Assembly (NCBI RefSeq): GCF_001557115.1
Contig: NZ_LSKQ01000279.1
Coordinates: 1 to 38,379 of the forward strand
From: Erythrobacter sp. CCH5-A1
GTDB lineage: Bacteria; Pseudomonadota; Alphaproteobacteria; Sphingomonadales; Sphingomonadaceae
Direction: 5' to 3'
Length of the DNA: 38,379 bases
Shown here one piece after another: positions 33,624 through 38,379 of the stretch (its first letter is position 1; each line of letters starts with the position of its first letter). The notes beneath the pieces are model-generated. The model made no database searches, was not told the DNA's origin, and saw only the letters and a list, made by a program, of their open reading frames with translations. Both the position numbers and the translations under genes were made by a program.

Positions 33624-33666
33624 CCTCCCCCTTGGGGAAGGGGACCACCCGCAGGGTGGTGGAGGG
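33624..33666 (+). repeat. G-rich hairpin block downstream of copy C
   Basis: CCCC/GGGG (33627-33630 with 33634-33637), then GGGG-AA-GGGG, a hairpin ACCACCC-GCA-GGGTGGT (33644-33660) and GGAGGGG. It resembles the two hairpin/G-tract elements near 10893 and 11645 with a second hairpin inserted. The rest of the 374-base gap (33667-33887) holds a short AT-rich patch and a GGCCG/CGGCC hairpin near 33800; no other gene is seen. Confidence 0.45.
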
Positions 33667-33887
33667 GCGCGCGCCGGTGCTCCGGAGATGTCCGTAAGAA
33701 GATTTACGCATTCGTCGCATCCCGCGCACGGTTCGGCCTGCATTGCTCGCGCGCGCAACTATTTTTCACCGCATCCGTAACCAGTATAGGGCCGCGACCC
33801 TAATACGGCCTGTCGCCAGTTCATCCCGCCGCAATCCGGCCGCGGGCAAGGAACCGGCGGAAACTTACGCGATTCACGAGTCCCCCA

Positions 33888-34073
33888 ATGCGCCTCTTCT
33901 CTTCCGACTTGTTCCGCAATTTCGGCATCGGCTTCGTCCTCGGGGCGGTGCTGATCGTCGGTGCGAACGCGGAAAGCTGGAGCGTCGCGGTGGCCTCGCC
34001 TGCGCAAGCGGCCGAAATGTACCAGGCACCCGCCCCCGCAGCCGAGTTCGTGATCGCGCCTGACAAGGGCTGA
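33888..34073 (+). CDS. Small single-helix membrane or exported protein
   Basis: This 61-residue protein begins MRLFSSDLFRNFGIGFVLGA, with one membrane segment or signal peptide (about 10-27), and continues with an Ala/Pro-rich tail (PAQAAEMYQAPAPAAEF). It is not a named family. Its stop is 3 bases before the msrA start, which argues that it is translated and expressed with msrA. There is no strong ribosome site at the ATG (33888). A signal-anchored partner or stabiliser of the MsrA lipoprotein is conceivable. Confidence 0.6.
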   Translation: MRLFSSDLFRNFGIGFVLGAVLIVGANAESWSVAVASPAQAAEMYQAPAPAAEFVIAPDKG

Positions 34074-34076
34074 TCC

Positions 34077-34757
34077 ATGAACAAATTCGCCGCACTCCTC
34101 GTCGCCGGTTCGCTGGCGCTGAGCGCCTGCGCGGGCCCCGCGCTGGCCGAGGAACCCGTCGCCGCCCCCGCCGCCACCCGCGTCGCCAAAGAAACTGCCG
34201 GCCTCAAGACGGCGGTCTTCGCCGGCGGCTGCTTCTGGGGGGTCGAGGGCGTGTTCAGCCATGTGAAGGGCGTCAAAAGCGCGGTCTCGGGCTACCACGG
34301 CGGCACGCAGAAGAGCGCGAAATACGACCTCGTCTCGAGCGGGGTGACCGATCACGCCGAGGCCGTGCGCATCACCTATGACCCGGCGGTGGTGCGTTAC
34401 GACCAGCTGCTGCGGATCTTCTTCTCGGTTGTCGCCGATCCGACGCTCAAGAACCGCCAGGGCCCGGATGTCGGCACCCAGTACCGCAGCGCGATCGTGC
34501 CGATGAGCGCCGAACAGAGCGCGGTCGCCAAGGCCTACCTCGCCCAGCTCGGCAAATCCGGGCTGTGGGCCAAGCCGATCGCCACCAAGGTCGAGCCTTA
34601 CAAGGCCTTCTACGCGGCCGAAGCCTATCACCAGGACTTCATGCTCGCCAACCCGACGCACGGCTACATCCGGCGCTGGGACGCCCCCAAGGTGGCGGCG
34701 CTGAAGCGCATGTACCCGAGCTTCTACCGCGCGAGCTTCCTGAAAGACGCGGGGTAA
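34077..34757 (+). CDS. msrA: Peptide methionine-S-sulfoxide reductase MsrA, lipoprotein form
   Basis: MsrA repairs methionine-S-sulfoxide in proteins. The 226-residue protein has a lipoprotein signal ending LALSAC (Cys18), so it should act in the periplasm on the inner face of a membrane rather than in the cytoplasm. The catalytic motif GCFWGVEGVF has Cys52; YHGGTQKSAKYDLVSSG and DPTLKNRQGPDVGTQYRS follow, ending with YHQDFM. No second cysteine is present in the mature domain, so the usual intramolecular resolving cysteine is missing and a thiol partner must reduce it. It is probably cotranscribed with the small upstream gene. Confidence 0.92.
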   Translation: MNKFAALLVAGSLALSACAGPALAEEPVAAPAATRVAKETAGLKTAVFAGGCFWGVEGVFSHVKGVKSAVSGYHGGTQKSAKYDLVSSGVTDHAEAVRITYDPAVVRYDQLLRIFFSVVADPTLKNRQGPDVGTQYRSAIVPMSAEQSAVAKAYLAQLGKSGLWAKPIATKVEPYKAFYAAEAYHQDFMLANPTHGYIRRWDAPKVAALKRMYPSFYRASFLKDAG

Positions 34758-34831
34758 GCCCCGTCAAGGGGGTGGACACCACACTCCACCCCCACTGGCG
34801 CTCTACCCCAAGCCTCATTATATTCGCAGGC

Positions 34832-35296
34832 ATGGGACAGCACGCGCACAGCCATCACGAACTCGCCGGGGCGGACCTCGTCGCCGAAGCCGCCCGCGCG
34901 CTGGTCGCGTCCGGCGAGCAGTGGACCTCGATGCGCGAGGCCGTTTTTGCCGAGCTCGCCCGGCACGAGCGCCCGGTCTCGGCCTACGACATAGCCGACA
35001 ACCTTTCTGCGGCGCGCGGCAAGCGGGTCGCGCCCAACTCGGTCTACCGCATCCTCGACCTGTTCGTGGCCAACAACCTCGCGATGCGGGTCGAAAGCGC
35101 CAATGCCTATCTCGCCAACACTCACCCGGGCTGCGCGCATGACTGCATTTTCCTCGTCTGCGACGAATGCGGCGAGGCCGCGCATGTCGACGACGAAGAG
35201 GTGAGCCGCGCCGTCCGCGCCATCGCCTCCGCCCGCGATTTCCAGGCGACGCGCCCGGTGCTGGAGATCAGGGGCCTGTGCAAGGCGTGTGCATAG
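34832..35296 (+). CDS. zur: Zinc-responsive repressor Zur (Fur family)
   Basis: Zur represses zinc uptake genes when zinc is bound. The 154-residue protein has a His-rich N-terminus (GQHAHSHHE), a winged HTH (PVSAYDIADNLSA ... VAPNSVYRILDLFV) and a dimerisation domain with the structural zinc cysteines CDECG and CKAC. NNLAMRVESANAYL and FLVCDECGEAAHV resemble E. coli Zur more than Fur. The ATG at 34832 starts before the His-rich tail; a longer in-frame version would overlap msrA. It is separated from msrA by 74 bases, so it may have its own promoter. Fur is the main alternative assignment. Confidence 0.82.
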   Translation: MGQHAHSHHELAGADLVAEAARALVASGEQWTSMREAVFAELARHERPVSAYDIADNLSAARGKRVAPNSVYRILDLFVANNLAMRVESANAYLANTHPGCAHDCIFLVCDECGEAAHVDDEEVSRAVRAIASARDFQATRPVLEIRGLCKACA

Positions 35297-35335
35297 GCCG
35301 TGCTCGTTTGATCTGACGCAAGCCTTGGCGTCGAC

Positions 35336-35354
35336 ACACCCGTTTTCCGGGTGT
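35336..35354 (+). terminator. Hairpin between zur and dxs
   Basis: ACACCCG (35336-35342) pairs with CGGGTGT (35348-35354) across TTTTC. It lies 40 bases after the zur stop and 13 bases before the dxs start. It may terminate zur or sit in the dxs leader; there is no T-tract after it. Confidence 0.4.
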
Positions 35355-35367
35355 AAGGCCGAGTGTT

Positions 35368-37299
35368 ATGACACAATCGCCTTACACGCCTCTGCTCGAT
35401 CAGGTTGACACTCCCGACGACCTGCGCCGCCTCAAGCCCGAACAGCTCCGCCAACTCGCCGACGAACTGCGCACCGAGATGATCGATGCGGTCAGCACCT
35501 CGGGCGGGCATCTGGGTTCGGGCCTCGGCGTGGTCGAGCTGACCGTGGCGATCCACTATGTCTTCAACACGCCAGAGGACAAGCTGGTCTGGGACGTGGG
35601 GCACCAGTGCTACCCGCACAAGATCATCACCGGCCGCCGCGACCGCATCCGCACCCTGCGCCAGGGCGGGGGCCTCAGCGGCTTCACCAAGCGGTCCGAG
35701 AGCGAATACGATCCCTTCGGCGCGGCGCATTCCTCGACCTCGATCAGCGCGGCGCTGGGCTTTGCCATCGCCAACAAGCTCCAGAACAGGCCGGGGCGCG
35801 GGATCGCGGTCATCGGTGACGGCTCGATGAGCGCCGGGATGGCCTACGAGGCGATGAACAACGCCGCGCAGGCGGGCAACCGGCTGATCGTGATCCTCAA
35901 CGACAACGACATGTCGATCGCCCCGCCGGTCGGGGGGCTTTCGGCCTATCTGGCGCGGATGGTGTCTTCTTCGGAATATCTCGGCATCCGCAGCCTCGCC
36001 TCGCGCGCGGTCAAGAAGATGAGCCGCCGCCTCCACGACACCATCGGCAAGGCCGAGGAATTCACCCGCGGCATGGTCACGGGCGGCACGCTGTTCGAGG
36101 AGCTCGGCTTCTACTACGTCGGCCCGATCGACGGGCACAATCTCGATCACCTCCTGCCGGTGCTCGAGAACGTGCGCGACACCAGCGAAGGCCCGGTGCT
36201 GATCCATGTCGTGACCGAGAAGGGCAAGGGCTATGCCCCGGCCGAGAACAGCGCCGACAAGTATCACGGGGTGCCCAAGTTCAACGTCGTCACCGGCGAG
36301 AAGGCCAAGAGCGCGCCGTCCGCGCCCGCCTATCAGGACGTGTTCGGCCTGACGCTGGCCAAGCTCGCCGAGAGCGACGAGCGCATCTGTGCCATCACCG
36401 CCGCCATGCCGAGCGGCACGGGCGTCGACAAGTTCGCCAAGGCGCACCCGGCGCGCACCTTCGATGTCGGCATCGCCGAACAGCACGCAGTGACCTTCGC
36501 GGCAGGCCTCGCGGCGGAGGGGATGCGGCCCTTCGCGGCGATCTATTCGACCTTCCTCCAGCGCGCCTACGACCAGGTGGTGCACGATGTGTGCATCCAG
36601 AACCTGCCGGTGCGCTTCGCGATCGACCGCGCCGGGCTGGTCGGTGCCGACGGGGCCACCCATGCGGGCAGCTTCGACATCACCTATCTCGCCACCCTGC
36701 CCAACATGGTGGTGATGGCCGCCGCCGACGAGGCCGAGCTGGTCCACATGACCTACACCGCCGCCGAGTATGACGAAGGCCCGATCGCCTTCCGCTACCC
36801 GCGCGGCAACGGCACCGGCGTGCCGCTCCCCGAGGTCCCCGTGAAGCTCGAGATCGGCAAGGGCCGATTGGTGCGCGAGGGCAGCAAGGTTGCGATCCTC
36901 TCGCTTGGCGCGCGCCTGACCGAAGCGCTGAAGGCCGCCGACACGCTCGAAGCCAAGGGGCTTTCGACCACCGTCGCCGACCTGCGCTTCGCCAAGCCGC
37001 TCGACGAGGAGTTGATCGCGAAGCTGATGCGCAGCCACGAGGTGATCGTCACGGTCGAGGAAGGCGCCATCGGCGGCCTCGGCGCACATGTCCTGACCTT
37101 CGCCAGCGACGAGGGGCTGACCGACAACGGGCTGAAGGTCCGCACATTGCGCCTGCCCGACATCTTCATCGATCACGACGATCCGATGAAGCAGTACGAT
37201 CAGGCCGGCCTCAACGCGCCGCAGATCGTCGATACAGTCCTGAAGGCGCTCAAGCACAACAGCGCCGGGATCGAGACGGGCGAAGAGGCGCGTGCCTGA
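35368..37299 (+). CDS. dxs: 1-deoxy-D-xylulose-5-phosphate synthase
   Basis: Dxs makes DXP from pyruvate and glyceraldehyde 3-phosphate, the first step of the MEP isoprenoid pathway, using thiamine diphosphate. The 643-residue protein has [25 protein letters not shown], the thiamine-binding [18 protein letters not shown] followed by [11 protein letters not shown], and [16 protein letters not shown] in the middle domain. [14 protein letters not shown] lies in the C-terminal transketolase domain. Length is normal. The ATG at 35368 fits the family N-terminus. A GTG-started membrane protein overlaps its end by 8 bases. Confidence 0.96.
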   Translation: MTQSPYTPLLDQVDTPDDLRRLKPEQLRQLADELRTEMIDAVSTSGGHLGSGLGVVELTVAIHYVFNTPEDKLVWDVGHQCYPHKIITGRRDRIRTLRQGGGLSGFTKRSESEYDPFGAAHSSTSISAALGFAIANKLQNRPGRGIAVIGDGSMSAGMAYEAMNNAAQAGNRLIVILNDNDMSIAPPVGGLSAYLARMVSSSEYLGIRSLASRAVKKMSRRLHDTIGKAEEFTRGMVTGGTLFEELGFYYVGPIDGHNLDHLLPVLENVRDTSEGPVLIHVVTEKGKGYAPAENSADKYHGVPKFNVVTGEKAKSAPSAPAYQDVFGLTLAKLAESDERICAITAAMPSGTGVDKFAKAHPARTFDVGIAEQHAVTFAAGLAAEGMRPFAAIYSTFLQRAYDQVVHDVCIQNLPVRFAIDRAGLVGADGATHAGSFDITYLATLPNMVVMAAADEAELVHMTYTAAEYDEGPIAFRYPRGNGTGVPLPEVPVKLEIGKGRLVREGSKVAILSLGARLTEALKAADTLEAKGLSTTVADLRFAKPLDEELIAKLMRSHEVIVTVEEGAIGGLGAHVLTFASDEGLTDNGLKVRTLRLPDIFIDHDDPMKQYDQAGLNAPQIVDTVLKALKHNSAGIETGEEARA

Positions 37300-37855
37300 C
37301 TCGCCGCCCGAAAGCGCGCCCGAACCCTTCGTCGCGCGCTATTCGGTTCCCAAGCTGCTGGTCTGGATCATCGGCCCGGGCGGTATGGCGCTGCTCGGAT
37401 GGGTCTTCGCTGCCCCCGCCCTACGCGGCGGCAACTTGATCGTCGCCGCCGCCTGCGTGCTGGGCGTGCTGTTTTTCGGCGGGATCGCAGCCGTCCACAC
37501 CCGCCGCCTGTTCGACCGCCGCCCGCAAGTGATGATCGACGCTTCGGGGCTTTACGTGCGGTCACATGGCGAGACGCGGATAGTGTTGCGCTCCATCAAG
37601 AGTGTGCACGCGGACAGCATGGGCCAGATCAGCATGACGCTCTACAAGCCGGCGAAATACCCGATCGAAACCCGCCATCGCCGCTTCCTTTATCGCATCA
37701 ACGGCAGCGCCGCGCGCGGCTTCTTCGGCGATGTGTGGGTCCGCACCAGCGTGCTGGATTGCTCGCAAGGCGCGCTGCTGGGCGCGATGGCAGCGCATCG
37801 CCCCATGACTGAGTTCGAAAGGCAGCTCGAAGAGCGGATCGCCGCTAACCGCTAG
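37292..37855 (+). CDS. Two-helix membrane protein, possibly PH-like
   Basis: This 187-residue protein is not a firm family assignment. Two membrane helices (about 22-43, [18 protein letters not shown]; and 48-69, [18 protein letters not shown]) are followed by a cytoplasmic beta-rich domain ([38 protein letters not shown]). This resembles the STM3941/PH-like membrane proteins in layout. The start is a GTG inside dxs, overlapping it by 8 bases, so translation is probably coupled. Its stop lies in a palindrome shared with the mlaA stop. Confidence 0.65.
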   Translation: MPDSPPESAPEPFVARYSVPKLLVWIIGPGGMALLGWVFAAPALRGGNLIVAAACVLGVLFFGGIAAVHTRRLFDRRPQVMIDASGLYVRSHGETRIVLRSIKSVHADSMGQISMTLYKPAKYPIETRHRRFLYRINGSAARGFFGDVWVRTSVLDCSQGALLGAMAAHRPMTEFERQLEERIAANR

Positions 37856-37868
37856 GCGCGCTCTAGCG
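37850..37868. terminator. Palindrome containing both convergent stop codons
   Basis: CGCTAG (37850-37855) pairs with CTAGCG (37863-37868). The left arm holds the stop codon of the dxs-linked gene and the right arm holds the mlaA stop on the other strand. The genes end 7 bases apart, so the structure may serve both transcripts. Confidence 0.35.
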
Positions 37869-38379
37869 CGGCCGGGTGATCAGCAGGCTTTCGTGATTGG
37901 CGGGCGGTTCGACCGGCGTGGCCTCGCTCGCAGCCGGGGCCGGAGCCTCGGGCGCAGCGCGCGAGGCCGCCTTCATCGCCTCCAGCTCCTCCAGCCACAT
38001 CCGGTCGCGTTCGGAGATCGGCTCGCCCTTCAGCTCGGCGATGTCGCGGCGGCGCTGGGCGAGGTAGGTCTCGCGGCGCAGGCGATAGGGGTCGTCGGAG
38101 TTGCGGATGCTGGCGATCTCCTCGTCGAAGGCGATGCGCTGATCGAGGCCGTTCACCACGAAATAGGTCGCCGCATATTCGATCCGGTTGAAGGGCTTGC
38201 CCACCGCAACCGGCAGCAGCAGCTGATCGAGCGTGCTCCCCGCCAGATCGCGCACGCTCGTCGCGCCCGTTACCGGCAGGTAGAGGTACGGCCCGGGGCC
38301 CACGCCGTAGAAACCCAGCGTGTTGGCAAAGCCGTTGCGGCGATAGGGCAGGCCCCCCTTCTTGCCCGCCACGTCGAAC
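37863..38379 (-). CDS. mlaA: MlaA (VacJ) outer-membrane lipid-asymmetry lipoprotein, 5' end missing
   Basis: MlaA sits in the outer membrane and passes misplaced phospholipids to MlaC/MlaFEDB for return to the inner membrane. The gene runs off the right edge and lacks its N-terminus, including the signal and lipobox. The visible part has the MlaA signature FANTLGFYGVGPGPYLYLPV followed by GATSVRDLAG, with the helical region and YFVVNGLDQR typical of the C-terminal half. The C-terminal tail after about residue 110 of the visible part is Glu/Arg-rich, then Ala/Pro-rich, and probably disordered. It converges on the dxs operon with a 7-base gap. Confidence 0.9.
   Translation of the reverse strand, partial: FDVAGKKGGLPYRRNGFANTLGFYGVGPGPYLYLPVTGATSVRDLAGSTLDQLLLPVAVGKPFNRIEYAATYFVVNGLDQRIAFDEEIASIRNSDDPYRLRRETYLAQRRRDIAELKGEPISERDRMWLEELEAMKAASRAAPEAPAPAASEATPVEPPANHESLLITRPR

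Noticed and set aside
33515..33803. Short Arg/Pro-rich frames in the purH-msrA gap, and similar ones at 25-279 and 10683-11000
   Set aside because: They arise from the hairpin repeat in different frames. The stems covary at DNA level, which favours structure over protein.
35297..35367. Possible thiamine riboswitch before dxs
   Set aside because: The leader is only 71 bases and lacks the TPP-riboswitch core; only a simple hairpin is present.
35122..37257. 711-residue minus-strand open frame opposite dxs
   Set aside because: It is a shadow of dxs, rich in His, Arg and Gly with no domain.

Overview
The window is GC-rich chromosomal DNA from an alphaproteobacterium. It most likely belongs to the Sphingomonadales, near Erythrobacter/Porphyrobacter. 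This rests on product resemblance, on the order proA-nadD-rsfS-rlmH-envC-ctpA, on an mmcB gene preceded by the alphaproteobacterial LexA box GTTC-N7-GTTC, on clustered GANTC (CcrM) sites, and on rpe-heparinase-purH. There is no phage, IS, integrase, CRISPR or rRNA. Nearly all of the sequence is housekeeping or conserved accessory genes, and the surprises lie mainly between genes.

Layout. 276-3589: an acyl-CoA ligase converges on a bactofilin/M23 peptidase pair. 3590-3834: a divergent promoter region with six GANTC sites. 3835-10719: a rightward run of proA, nadD, rsfS, rlmH, an EnvC-like activator, an S41 protease, a DsbB-like protein and coq7 (proline, NAD, ribosome maintenance, cell-wall splitting, disulfides, ubiquinone). 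11068-11631: a secreted protein of unknown role. 11778-16054 (leftward): small membrane protein, J-domain chaperone, YihY membrane protein, FabI and a sugar epimerase. 16173-17637: pdxH and a PhzF-like protein. 17655-21483: a serine hydrolase lipoprotein with a divergent small protein, then a leftward group of an unknown gene, mmcB, a sterol desaturase-like enzyme and a DUF2141 protein. 21640: tRNA-Arg(CCG). 21868-26465: DUF885 protein, AraC regulator with a candidate Fur box, alanine dehydrogenase and a divergent Lrp-type regulator. 26665-28601: a lipid kinase-like protein coupled to a protein with a Tam41-like nucleotidyltransferase signature. 29372-33513: rpe, heparinase-like gene, purH. 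33888-35296: small membrane protein, lipoprotein MsrA, Zur. 35368-37855: dxs and a coupled membrane protein. The window ends inside an mlaA gene.

Strongest non-genic signals. (1) Three dispersed copies (about 26-142, 10731-10840, 33516-33619) of a multi-hairpin element whose stems differ in sequence but stay paired around conserved loops, as expected of a selected structure. (2) Two hairpins directly overlapping four-tract G-quadruplex motifs with the same loop layout (10893-10925, 11645-11678), and a third G-tract motif inside a 15-bp inverted repeat (19221-19292). (3) A perfect LexA box before mmcB. (4) A good Fur-box match before the AraC gene. (5) A GANTC cluster before the bactofilin operon and proA. 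(6) A 12-nt copy of the tRNA-Arg 3' end about 135 bp downstream of the tRNA, at the end of a string of short hairpins.

Start codons were chosen by reading Shine-Dalgarno sequences and family length by eye. Family assignments come from motif recognition, not from database searches.
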